Shown: positions 47,513 through 59,762 of the stretch, piece by piece
Layout: each line of letters begins with the position of its first letter
Position numbering within the stretch: the first letter of the stretch is position 1
Assembly: GCA_035048815.1 (NCBI GenBank)
Contig: JAUCBN010000062.1
Coordinates: 6,210,001 to 6,274,000, forward strand
Reading direction: 5' to 3'
Source of the DNA: Abelmoschus esculentus
Lineage: Eukaryota > Streptophyta > Magnoliopsida > Malvales > Malvaceae
DNA: 64,000 nucleotides
Notes under the pieces: generated by a model
Seen by the model: the letters and a program-made list of their open reading frames with translations, nothing else
Database searches by the model: none
What the model was told of the DNA's origin: nothing
Translations under genes and position numbers: made by a program

Positions 47513-50115
47513 TGTCATATTCGAGTCACCCAAAACTCAAACCATCAATTTTATTTAAAAATACATGTTCCAAAGTCTCAAAATATCACGTTTAATAAAT
47601 CCACGTAGATAAAAAATAAAATATAATAAAGTGTTTACAAAATAGGAGCTCCGTTTCAAAATACATTATCCGACTCAAAATGAAATCCAAAGTAAATATA
47701 TAGACTTGATATGTGGTAAGGTCCTATGAATACATTAAGTCCAAACTAAATATCAATTAGTGTACTCTTTTCACGGCTCTGATGTTGGGAAATCCTCCTC
47801 GATGTGCTCCTCTAAAACTATCAATCACCTACTTCACGTAAAAATCACAATTCCGCAAGCTGAGCTAACAAGCTCAATGGTACATTTCTACTCTATTGAA
47901 AAACATGAATATCATAAAACGAGCAAGCAAGATAAAATAGTCAAGAGTGCACAAAAACACTTCTAAACTAAGGTTCATCTCATATTCTATCTTAACTAGA
48001 GTTCTCAAGTAATTAACATATAAAAAGATCACACGCCTTACCAAACTTATCTACTCAGTCTCACACAGCCCATCGAGTTACTCGAGATCACAAAACCCTA
48101 TCGAGTTATGGGTATCGTACCCCACTCACACAACTTTAGGGTAAAAAGGTCATCAACCACTGACAACACAACATACACATGCATGCAACATCCATAACTA
48201 TTGGCCAGGCGTATCCCTAATATACTCGTGCTCACATAGGCGTTGAGTTTTCCCATGAACATAAACCCGTCGGGTTGGACCATATCCAGATCAACATAGC
48301 CACAGATATGTCTGGGATATACTTGGATCAACATAGCCACAAGAACTCCAATCCTGAGGTCACATAGCCCATTAGGTTACTCGAGTTCACATAGCCCTTC
48401 GAGTTGCTTGATGTTCATACAACCCATCAAGTTATATTCTTTATCTGGATCATCACAACCAATTATAGGTTCGAAACGCATCCATGTCACATATCCCATG
48501 GACACATCGGACGTACTCGCTTACATAACTCAAAGTACATGTCCCCTTAACTAAGTTCCCAAGCACTGACTCTAGGATATCCAAATTTCCTTTACTAAAC
48601 CACAAAAATAACACATCCTCCACAAGCATCCACACATACTATCAAGTTGAGACAAGAATATAACTTAGCTAATATCCGAGGCATCTCCTATAATTAAGAT
48701 TAGATACATAAAACCACTAGATTATTTACAAGATCCTCTTAGATTAATTCATTAACCAAAGTCCACTAAATATATTAGTGTCCCATCAGCACACAACAAG
48801 GATTCTAACCACCACACATTATTGTTCGCTCCACCATGGATTCCTAGAGAAGCATGATACTAAGTTATCTATCAATTACAAAGCCATTGCTCATAATTTC
48901 TCATATCGAGTTAATAAACTCAGTTTATCAGTCTTGTAATTTATTTCATAGCTTAATTAACCTATAAGAACCCATATCATAAATTATAGAACCTCAAACT
49001 CAACCCTTAAAACTTAGGCAGATTGCCCAGACATATCGATACGCATGTAAAGAGGGTATCGAAACGCCCCTGTATCGATACGCTTTCCCTACGTATCGAT
49101 ATGCTAAGACGTTGACTTAAGGCTAAGGGAAACTTACTCGTATTGATACACCTATATGGGATATCGAAACACACACAGTATCGATATGCCTCCTACGCAT
49201 ATCGATATGCTAAGCTAACGACTTAGCAAAACCGAAGGGAAAAACCTATTCATATTGATACACCTATAGGGTAGTATAGATACGTTTCCCTGTTTTGATA
49301 CTCTCCTAAAGAGGTATCAAAACGTTTTTCCACTAGAACTTTTGATTTCGGTACACGGGGATGGCATTTTGAAACGTCAGCTTCCTAAGCCTTATTTTCT
49401 TCTATAGGGTATCGATACACGACCACCAAGTATCGATACACTTGCACGAAAATGCAAGTCTGCACCCAAAAATTGCTTAGAACACTATCTTAACCCCAAA
49501 TTAATCCTACACATTATTGGAAGTTTTTAAAGTATTTTTCTATCATTTTTATACCATCAAACATCTTATTACGAAATCTACCATTTTAGGTTCTAAGCTA
49601 CCCAAACACCCATCCCAAGCAATCCATAACCAATAAATCAAGCAAGACAAGCATTTCATGATGTACATGAAGTTAAGAGTCAGAAATGTATTGACCTCAA
49701 GCAACAAACCCGGATTAGAGCTTCCCCTAAGCTTTTCTCACCTCCAAACTTGTTATTGAGCTTCAAACCTCTTCCTCAACCAAACCAAAGGATATACACC
49801 TTGAAATGAAGATCATAAGCTGCTGAACAACTCTTCCTTGAAAAACAAAACGTGATTCCCCCTCAACAACAACAAGCTTTCATCTTTCTCTTGAGTTGGA
49901 AAAAGAAAGAAGAAAAAGGAGATGGGAAGATTGAGAAAGTCAAAAATGAAATCCCCTCTCCCCTAAGGCCACAACAAACTCGAAAGGCCCAATAAGACAA
50001 AATCGAAGCCCACTACGATCCAACACGATTCCACGAGCTCAACACGAGACCCGACTTGACGATCCATTGCTCGAGTCAACACCCTATGTTGACCTAGAAA
50101 AACCAGGTCGTTACA
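47513..50115 (-). repeat. Gypsy (Del/Tekay-type) LTR, isolated
   Basis: On the minus strand it starts TGTAACGACCTGG (right end) and ends AATATGACA (left end). It shares the AATATGACA end, an AGCTCA...AAGCTCAATGG block (about 47860-47880) and the TATCGATA-rich zone with the LTR at 59763-62135. No internal retroelement sequence adjoins it. The adjacent 5-mers (CGAAA and GAATC) do not match, so this is not a simple solo LTR. Confidence 0.6.
49030..49445. repeat. Cluster of GTATCGATAC palindromes in the LTR
   Basis: At least nine TATCGA cores occur in about 410 bp, three as the perfect 10-bp palindrome GTATCGATAC (49072-49081, 49409-49418, 49430-49439), others as GTATCGAAACGC or TATCGATATGC, spaced about 30-40 bp. 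A related cluster is in the other LTR. Confidence 0.85.
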
Positions 50116-52780
50116 GAATCAATCTGCAATTTATATCATATGGATAAGAATATTACTTTTAGGAATAACTATAAATATGATGATTAAATTATTTAAGGAT
50201 ATTTATTTCGGTCATTGAACTATAAAATTTGTCAATCAAACTACTAAATTTATTAAATTGACTTATTTTAGTCATCACAGTTAAAAAATTGACAGAGGGG
50301 TGAGTGATATAGCAATTAATGAAAATTTATAATTTTATATATTTTATCTTGTTATTTACTTACTATATTAATGTGGTCTAATTTTAATTTAATTAATTAA
50401 AATTAATCAACCAACTAAAGTATAACATGTGTTGCTTAACGAGTTAAGCAACTTATGAGATACTCGATTTGACTCGGTCAAAACTCGATAAACGCTTGAT
50501 TCAAATTGGTTCTACTCGAAAATGAAATTGACTCAAGTTCTTAACAAGCTGAATCGAACAAAGTTTAACTTGACTTGAAAACTTAGCGAGCAACTCATTG
50601 ATTTTTTAAATTATCTTTTAATAATTACTTTAAAATTATTTCATTTAAAAAATAAATCTAAATAATAGTTATTAACTTATGGATTGTTACCTCAATTTTT
50701 ATCTGCTACTTTGATGTATTTGTGGATTGTTACTTTGAAATTTAGACTTTGAAAGTGCTTTATATATTCTTTTGATAATTTTTGATTAAATTTATTAATT
50801 TATTTTAATATTAAGCCCATATAGTATTATTAAATCTTCTTTTAGTTAAAAATGAGATAAATTTTTAGTGATCTTAACAAGCAACGAGTCGAGTTGTGCA
50901 ACAATTTTTTTTTAACGAGCATGAGTCAAGCAATACCTAACTCGTGATCGACTTGTTCAATGAACACTCATAGTATTGTCATTTTTTATTTTAATTATTT
51001 TAATTTAATAAATTTAATTAATCAACCAGATAGTGACGTATGTTATTAGTTGATTGAACCTAATCAAATGAAGAAAATAAATTACGACTGTAACGAGAAT
51101 CAAACTCCCAACCAAAAGAAAGAAAAAAAAAAAAGGACAAACTACAACTGTTAGGCTAAGTTCATTTATATTATGTGTCGATAATATATTTTATTATAGA
51201 GGAACCATCAATCTCAAATTTCTAAACTTTTCTCCTTTCTTTTTAGCATTGTTAGAAAATAATTGGAAATTATGTTGGTATTCAATCCAGTCCCACGCGG
51301 GTTTGAATCCCACTAGTACCAAATACTTGTTGCTTTCATTTCTCTCTTTTAATTGGGTGATATCATTATTCGATTAAATAAGAAAATAAATTTATTTAAT
51401 TAAATAAATAAAATATTTAATAATAAAATAGTGATATATAACATTACTTGATTAAATGATTAATATATTTTATTAAATTAAAAGTAAGAGTAAATTAATA
51501 GATTATGTAAATAACGAAAATTAAATGTATAATTATACATATTTTATTTAAAATTTATGTTAGTTTTTCTATTCGATTTTAACGATCGATAATTTAATTA
51601 AAACTACTCAAATAATTATATGATATAATTACCAAAATTAAAAATATAACAATCAAATTTTTTATTAAATAATCATCTATATAATCTATCCTAAAAATTA
51701 ATTCCACAGAAAATCAACAAAGCGTGTATAACTAAAGAACTTCTACATTAGTGCAAATATGTGTACTAATATTAACTGATTTACTAAATTTTGTGTTATC
51801 GAACACTAATTTAATTGAAAATTTATAAATAAATAAAGTATTGAATTATACTTTAAAATGAATTTTATTATTTCATTGAATTATTAATTTTTAATTTATT
51901 AACTGATTAATTTTAATCGATTTAATAAAAATTTATTATAAAATATGTTTTAATATAAATTTTTTATTCATAATAATTAAATTTAATTTTTATTATATTT
52001 AAAGAATTTAATACTTCGTAACCTTTAGGTGCAAATCGTATGTCCCTAATAGTATTTTTATTGGTGTTCACATTTTAAATTAATGAATTTAAGATTTAAT
52101 ATTAGATGTTGTAGTTAAGGTTTAAAAAATTAAAAATAGAGTTTTTAGGGTGTAAAATTTATAATTTAAGATATAAATAATTAGAGTTAAGATTTAAAAT
52201 TTAATTTTTAAATTTTTTTAATAAGAGATAGAAAACGATTACAATTAATAGAAAAATTCTACTCGTGAATTTTATCCCTTAATACTGAAACTTTTTGTTA
52301 ACGTACACTAATCATACTGTACTTAAAGGGATAGAGTTTAATTTTGATACGTGTGTTACTTAAGAGAAATTGATTGAAGATTCCTATGAAACCAAAACTT
52401 GTACTCAAAAATTGATTTCGTTATTAACTAATTAATCTGTGGCGGTAAACGGATTGATTGATTGATGTAAACTCTCTAATGATACACTTTTCAGATTTGT
52501 ATTTAGTAATATATATCGGTAAGTTTAACGTATAATATTGTTCAGAAATAATTTTTTAATATTTTAATTTAATTTTTTTATTATTTGATAAATATCAAAA
52601 TTTATTTTATAAGTATAGAGTTTGTCGAAAATCTTTAAATAATATCAAAAAATTAAGTGTCAAAATTTATTTTTTAAATATCGCAACCTGTTAGAACACA
52701 TGAAAGTTCAACTTAAAATATCATAAACAGTAGCATTTTAAGTTTTTTTTTTTTATCAATTTTTGAAATTCATTGTCTTT
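50116..52780. other. AT-rich intergenic stretch with repeat remnants
   Basis: At 50440-50970, repeated CTCGA/TCGAGT motifs at both ends suggest a decayed hAT-like element with unresolved ends. At 51040-51165 (minus) and near 51285-51310 (plus) there are box A/B-like motifs. The remainder is AT-rich without features. Confidence 0.4.
51050..51165 (-). other. Possible SINE-like segment
   Basis: On the minus strand TAGCCTAACAG fits the box A consensus and GGGAGTTTGATTCTC resembles box B, with a T-rich run between. No cloverleaf or tail is defined; low confidence. Confidence 0.3.
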
Positions 52781-52786
52781 TAACCT

Positions 52787-53393
52787 CACCTTGTGTTTAG
52801 CATTGCTTTTGGCTCCAAAAACTAGTTTGAGATCAAAAACAATGTTAAACGAATAACTTTTTGAAAAAAAAAACTGCGTTTAAAAAGTGTTTTTCAATAC
52901 AAACGCAAAAACTAACATTTTTAGTTGTTATGGTTGAAAAAATGTTTGTAAGAGTCAAATTAGAAATTTAACTTTCATTTACTATTTTTATATTTATAAA
53001 TTATAAAATTATAATTTTTATAAAGATATAATTAAAAAATAATAATTTAAAAATTATATATCTTAATTAAAATATTTTAAATTTATTATATTTTCATAGA
53101 ATACATACATACAATTATTAAAAAAAAATATATTTATTAATAAAAATATTTTTTTATATTTTTATGATAATTTAATTTGATATATTTTATATTATAATAT
53201 TAAAAAAATTAAGTATCATTTATATATAACTTACATTATCATATCTAAAATAATTATTTATCTTATTAAAAATACTTTTGACAGAATTACTAAACATTTA
53301 AATCTCAAATCTAAAAATACAAAAACACTTCAATAGTTTTTTTTAAAAGTACCTTTTTATTGTATTTTTCAAAAGCAATGTTAAACTGACCCT
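52787..53393. mobile_element. MITE-like element
   Basis: GTTTAGCATTGCTTTTGG at 52793 and, inverted at the right end, GTTTAACATTGCTTTTG form terminal repeats around an AT-rich, non-coding interior. The target duplication is unclear; superfamily not assigned. Confidence 0.5.
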
Positions 53394-53899
53394 TAAAATA
53401 TAGCCTAGGATGCAACAAGATTATGATGCCGTTAAAATTAATAAATTTTTATTTTATTTTTCAAAAACTTAAAATATTATATTTTATATTATTATTTTAA
53501 TTTTATTTATTTTTTCATAATTTTTGTAAAATTTTAAAATTTATTTTTCTCATGTGGTGTCTCTTTTCTTCTTTTAAGGTTTTGACCAGATGTTTCGGCT
53601 TTAATTTTATTTTTCGTTTTGGGCCAATAGTGAGCCCTTTTTATGTTGATCTTTGTTGCCATTATGTAATTATTTCTTTAGTTATGAATGAAATGTCTTT
53701 TTTTTCTTGATAAAAATATATATATGCTATGAATTTAATAAGTGATCCAAACAAACAAACAAAAAAAATAGATAATATTTATTTTAAAAATGTTAAATTC
53801 AATTATCTTATCTATAAATTATTTATATTATCAAAGGGTTAAAAATATTTATAAACAAATACTATTTTATAATCATATTTAAAATATTTTATATTGGGA
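53394..53899. other. AT-rich intergenic stretch
   Basis: Nothing recognised. Confidence 0.45.
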
Positions 53900-54110
53900 T
53901 ATGATAAGTTATATAGTACGCGTTTTTTTGGATTATTAGATGATTAAAATAGATGAATTAGATTAACAGCCGGTTATGCGAAAATTATCACTTGGAAAAA
54001 AAGTAAGGAGTCAATCTAAGTCATCCATTTCAATCATATAACGATCTAAAAACATGTAAAACTTAAAGAGTTTTACACTGTGTAACTTGATCCTATATCT
54101 CTATATACAT
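53900..54110. mobile_element. Second copy of the MITE-like family seen at 30673-30904
   Basis: GGATTATTAGATGATTAAA at the left and ATCTAAAAACATGTAAAAC then TTTTACACTGTGTAACTTGA at the right match the other copy's arms. Ends unresolved. Confidence 0.45.
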
Positions 54111-54764
54111 ATATTATTGTTAACTATTTTAAGTATTCAATTTAGAACCAGTTAATTAAATGAAAGACTATTGATATTAAATTTCATTAATTTGATTTTA
54201 TAATATATATTCATTACATAACAATTTTAGTAAGTGTTTATGGTAGATTGATCAGAGTTACATCTTTTTTTAGGTCCTAAGTTAAAAACTTAGAAAAAAC
54301 ATTCCTTCCCTAAAATTTTCTCATTCACCTTTCGATAAAAATAGAAATAATCTTTGTAAAAGAAAATCAGAATAATTTTTCATTTGATAAATTTAAAATG
54401 AATTAATATAAAAATAAGCATAGTCTTTCAGTAGCTGAACCCTCATGAATTTTATAGACTTATGGATATTATATTTACTTTCAGTAGCTTCTAAACATTA
54501 AAGTTTAAATACGATAATTACTATTAATTTGTATAATAAAATTATTAATTTATAATATAATTGTTGAACTTTTAATTTTTTTATTACGTTAATATTATTA
54601 AAAGATCATTATCTTTTTCTCAAAAAATATATCTAATAAGATGTATAGTGTTGTTTATATATCTTAAGATTTTTCTTTTCTTTTCTTATCTTCATTCTAA
54701 AAATCATATATTTATATGAAATTTTAGAATTTTTAAACTCTACAGTTATGTTGTTCATATGTTA
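54111..54764. other. AT-rich intergenic stretch
   Basis: Nothing recognised before the solo LTR. Confidence 0.45.
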
Positions 54765-57700
54765 CATAATGTAACACCCCAAAATTGGGCCTAGAAGTTT
54801 AGTGAACCGGTTTCGTCGGTTTAGCCTAGTTCGGGATTAAATACTTAAAACTTGATTTTTAATCAAAATAAATTATGGAAAAATATCTTAAAATCATTAT
54901 TTAGTATATATTTGACTTAGGTCAAATCAATTTTTAAAATTGACCATTGAATCCCTACGATTTTGAAATTAGTGACTATTTTGTAAAAATTAAAAACTTG
55001 AGGAAAATTTCATAAATTAAGCCAAAATTTTGAATCTTTAAGGGGCTTTGATCCAATCCTAATCCTAGCTGTCTAAGCCTTCCAAGGGTCTATTTTAATA
55101 ACCCATAACCCATAATTTTAATTAATAGCCCAAATAACTTAATATTAATCATAAAAACCTCTTTTTATATCATAAACCTAAACCTATTTTTAAAATTCTG
55201 AATTTTCATCTTATTGGAAGACATTCCATCATATTTTCAAAGGTAAGCATCAATCTTTTCAATAAAAATTAGTTTGGTTAATTCTTTATAATTTTCTTCT
55301 TCGGTTTTACGTGAAAAACTCTATTTTTTCATTAAGCTTTAAACCCTTCTCCAAGATTTTGGTTTTTTCCTTCCCAAGACATATTCTTCATCATATTTTC
55401 AAGGTAAATATCTATTTTTTTTAATAAAATTTCGTTGGTTTATTTTCCTATATTTTTCTTCTTCAAATTCTTGTCGTTTTTCAACGGGTTTTCTAGTTTT
55501 TAAACCTTTGAAGGGGTGGGATCAATTTTGGAGGTGAGAATCATTCAATCCTATGAAACCTAAAGTTCTTTAATGAAATTCCTAAGTTCTTGGCTGATTG
55601 AAACAATCTTTAAAGTCTTGAAACAATAAAATCGATTTTCTTGATAAAAATTATATTGTTTTCTTGATTTTCCTTCAAGGGTTTTCCATGGCTGTTTTTG
55701 ATGCCTAAATACATGAATCTTGAAGTTTTTGGATGTAATTAAGATGACTTTTAAGTATCTAATCCCGTACATAAGGTTTAGGGGTGTTTGGAGAGGTTTT
55801 CGGTGAGTTTCGATTAGGTTTTATGGTGTTTTTAGGGGCTGCCATGTATTGGTCCGACTTAAGGGATGTTTGGGTGTGTTTTAATGCACTAAAACCACTG
55901 GTTTTGATGCTTTAATTAGGTAAAGAGGTAGAGGAACAAGTTTGAGGAAGATCGGAAAGTTGAATCGCGTTTTCGGGTGACTTGTCGAGCAAGTTTCGGT
56001 AAATCGGTGAGTGGATTATGAGGGCTTCCGATTTGGCATGTTTTCAAAGGTTTGGGGGTGTAGGGAAGGTGTGAAAAACCTCCCTATACTCGGAAGTAAG
56101 TTTAAAATTTTGCTTTCTTAAAGGTTCCCATATTATGCCGTGTTTTACAACGTTATTTGTCATGCTCTCGTTGTGTTGTTCAAATGTGATTATGCATGTA
56201 TATAAATGCTCATGAAACTGTTTTTAAAAATATTTTATAAGCATTCGATGTTCCCACGGTTTTGTTTTGAAAAATAAGATAAAATTGGTTTTATCGGTTT
56301 TTACAAAGGATGCGTGAAAATGGGATACATGTGATTTGAATTCTGTTTTGAATTAAGTTTTGAGCATTGGTTTTTGAGAATATATTGGCTAGTTAAGTGA
56401 TGGACCTTATAGGATAAGTTGATTGATCAATAGGGTCTAGAGTGCACTATAAATATTCAAAAGTCGTACATGTTTAAATTCCTTGTTTGTTGCATTTTGG
56501 CTTTTTAGTCTAATGTTGTGTGATAGGAGTAATAATGTCACATCCGGGTTGATAGGAGTAGTACTCTCACCAGACACCAAGGTGAGATAATTCATGTTGA
56601 GAGTAGTATCAACATGCACATGCTCTAGGAGTAGTACTAACATGTGGTTTCCCGTTTATCCTAACGATTTGGAGTAGTACAAATCGGATCACTAACACCA
56701 ATATATGTTTTTACTTTTTAAAGGTAAGTGTCATGGGTTTTACTTGTTGCATATGGGATTATGCATGCGAGGTTTTGTGCATTGGTATGCATGTGATTTA
56801 AGCATTGCTATATTGTTAGCATGTAAGACTTGAGCTTTGTTCATTAAGATGCATGTGTAAGCATTGCTATATGAGTAGCATGTAAGACTTGTTTTTTAGC
56901 TTTAAAAGTATGTGATTTTAAAAAGGGATTTACTAAATTTTAATGATGACATTGTTATCTATGGTTTGATGACACTTACTGAGTTTTAAAAAGTGGCGTT
57001 GTTAGTCATGTTTGTTTTGTTTTATAAAGAGCATGAAATGTTTTTAAATTGATGAAATTGGTTTAATATGGGCTGTATTGCAAAGTGTTTTTATACTTGT
57101 TTTTATTCACTCACTAAGCTTATGCTTACCCTCTCATTTACCTTGCAATGCAGAGTAAATAATGTTGAGGCAGCAAAGGGAAGTAAGGATCCAGGTAACC
57201 GCCAAGTGAAAGCTCAAGTATGTCTTTATAACATTAGTAGTAGTGAGAGAGCAATGGGGATGAGTTACCATGTTAAGAATTTTGTTATATTGATGAGACT
57301 TGTAGTAGTCGTATGCTTATACATGTTTGATGTTTATCTATGTTGATATTAGCTTTATGACTTTGACTTGAATTGTCTATCGATATTCCATTAGTTATAA
57401 TAAAAGTTATATTGAAGTTTGAATCTTGATATCTCTATGTGTGAATTTGAGTGTTGTTGATAATGAAGCATGACTATTTATGAGTCGAATCTACGATGTT
57501 GTTATTTAGGTTGGAATGTATCTAGAAATCATGTTGAGTATATTGAGGTGGTTCTTCCGTATGTTTATAAGATTGTTAATGTTGAAGCACACTCTTAGGA
57601 ATTGAATATATTGTTACTAACTAAGTTGAATTGAATCTAGCTAATATGCATTGATTTGTGCTTAAAGTGCTTTTAGGTGAAATTGCATATAGAGAATGTC

Positions 57701-58096
57701 ATGAAACATTTGTAGGCTAGAAATAGTCCATAAACTTTGAGCATGCAATTAAATGACTTATAGATATTGTTTTAAGTTGAAATTTGAGTACAAGTATGTA
57801 ATGAACTTAATTAAATATTGATAACTTTAATTTCATAATTAGTCCATAATAGAAATTTATAATTAGGTCCTTATAACTTGTTGGGTTAAATTAGGACTCA
57901 TTTTTTATCGATTTCCGTTACAATTGAACTCAGTTCTTACATGAATATTTAGGATCTAATTAATGCATTTAGAAAAGATAAAAGAAAAAAATTAGGGTTG
58001 TTTATCGTGTCGAGTCTTCGGATTAGCCTCGGTATTCCCCGTGTAACTCGTTCGAGTCGGGTGGCGTCTAGACCGGGTCGAGGGAGTTACACATAA
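54765..58096 (+). mobile_element. Solo LTR of a Del/Tekay-like gypsy element
   Basis: The LTR 54770-58091 (3322 bp) begins TGTAACACCCC and ends GGGAGTTACA, with short inverted ends TGTAAC/GTTACA, flanked by the exact 5-bp duplication CATAA at 54765-54769 and 58092-58096. No internal domain is present, so unequal recombination between two LTRs has removed the rest. It contains small internal duplications, for example CATCATATTTTCAA-GGTAA at about 55230 and 55390, and repeated GGAGTAGTAC motifs at 56560-56690. The open stretch at 57068-57346 has no recognisable domain. Confidence 0.88.
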
Positions 58097-58333
58097 GATC
58101 GAATATAGTAAATTGTATTTGTGCTAATGTATGTTTAAAAGATTCAAGGTACTTATAGTCATTTTTTCTTATGAGTGTAATGGTTTATAAGATATGCAAT
58201 CAGACTAATGGTGTTGAATTTATTAAAATATCTCTTCGATCCTTGATTAAAAAAGTAAAACTATATATATATACATGATTGAACAATTTTATTTTTGTTT
58301 ATGCTTTTTTAATTTCCTCTTTACATTATGTGA
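58097..58333. other. Spacer between solo LTR and pseudogene
   Basis: AT-rich; nothing recognised. Confidence 0.4.
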
Positions 58334-59370
58334 TTATATAATAAGTGGAGGTTTGAAATCGAAAACCTTAGCAAATGTTTCCTCATTGACTTTTGGGTTC
58401 TTTAAATAGCCTTTCATCATAATATTACTCCGAAAGACAATTTTTCCAATGGCTTTTCCATCAGCAGGAATAGGATGACGAGTACTGATGACATCTAGGA
58501 TCTCTAAATCAACAAACCGATACCTTGACGTGCATTTAGAAATTAGACAAGATTGAGTTTCGAGTGGTAGTGAGTTCCATTCAGACATCCTTGGACACAC
58601 CGTAGATGGATCATAGGTTTCCGAGAGACCGCATGTGTGGGTCACTCGAAAACCATTCTGAAACATTTCAACACGAATGGAAGGGGATGAGGATGCACTT
58701 GTTGTCATTACATAAAGAACATGTGGGAGAGAAAAAATTGAGTCCTTGGGTAGGGTATTAATTATAAAATTTAGAACCACTAGTGCAGCACAGAAGTGAG
58801 TTACCCTATACTTTGCGATGGCCGAGTAGACTCCCTTTGCGGTTACCTACAGTGCATATACAATAGAAACAATCAAGGACGTCAGTAAGAAACAAGCTAC
58901 GAGCTTAGATAAGAGGACTAATCAAAGTTATTAGATATGCTCCTTCATGATGTAGTACCAAACCTTTCGAGCTAGCAGTCGTGCCGAAAGTATATCCCAA
59001 AGCAATGCTTTGCCACTCATCCTGAGGAGGCTTCCAAGCAAAATCCTAATCAACATTTTTTAACAACTTCTCATACTTGATGGATCCTTGTCCCAAAGCA
59101 TATCTAAGTGTTTTCGGATCAAAGTTTTCATCAACAATGACTATAACAAGTGGATGCTTGAAATCGTCTTGCACTTTCTCCTTCATGATTTTCATCAAAT
59201 CATCCTGTGCCAAATTGAAGAACTCTTGGTCCACAATCACAACGGAGGATTACGAATGACCTAAAAGAAAAGCCATAGTTGCCGTATTTAGGTGAATATT
59301 AAGTGTGTTTATAACAGCCCTAGACATTGGAATCCCAAAATGAGCTTCGTATAAAGGCACAACATTTGTA
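58334..59370 (-). pseudogene. Acyl-activating enzyme (AMP-binding, AAE/benzoate-CoA-ligase type) pseudogene
   Basis: In order on the minus strand: PLYEAHFGIPMSRAVINTLN and ATMAFLLGHS then a stop (about 59250) then SSVVIVDQEFFNLA; a stop again (about 59045), then WKPPQDEWQSIALGYTFGTT with the degraded nucleotide-binding loop YTFGTTASSKG, ending near 58895. Sequence resumes at about 58855 with VTAKGVYSAIAKYRVTHFCA, then VTHTCGLSETYDPSTVC, VPADGK-like IPADGKAIG and MMKGYLKNPKVNEETFA before terminating. About 40 residues of the family's central segment, the N-terminal exon and the C-terminal third are missing. The parent would ligate a carboxylic acid to CoA via an acyl-AMP; this copy cannot. Confidence 0.85.
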
Positions 59371-59762
59371 GTAATTATATTTACCAGCCAATTCTAATGC
59401 ATACACTGAATACAAGCAATCAAACCATTCAAGTTTCATAAAGATGATCATAGTGTAAACAATCTTAACCCAAGTGGTTAATAGAACTGTCAATTCACAT
59501 TCTAAATTAGGAACGCAAATCAAGTATTAAAGCAGATTTCTCATATCACTAATAGTATATTATGAAATCATAATAATCAACTGAACAACATGGGATAAAT
59601 AAGAACAACAATAATAGGAATTATTAACGTATTAAAATTTAATAAATGCAAAATATGTTGAAGAACATGGAAAGTCATTTGATTATCGAGCCTACCGATG
59701 CCGATGGAGCGTTTAGAAATTGCTAAAGCGACGAAAGCTTCGGGGTTACACCCTCCACCCTA
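59371..59762. other. Spacer with a possible LTR edge
   Basis: Mostly AT-rich. GGGGTTACA at 59743-59751, read on the minus strand as TGTAACCCC, resembles an LTR start but only a few bases separate it from the neighbouring LTR. Confidence 0.3.

Noticed and set aside
46989..50120. GAATC as target duplication of a larger solo LTR starting at 46996
   Set aside because: The left site has no LTR-like sequence; the LTR end matching its relative is at 47513.
58334..59240. Functional CoA ligase gene
   Set aside because: In-frame stops, a missing central block and missing N- and C-terminal parts make it a pseudogene.
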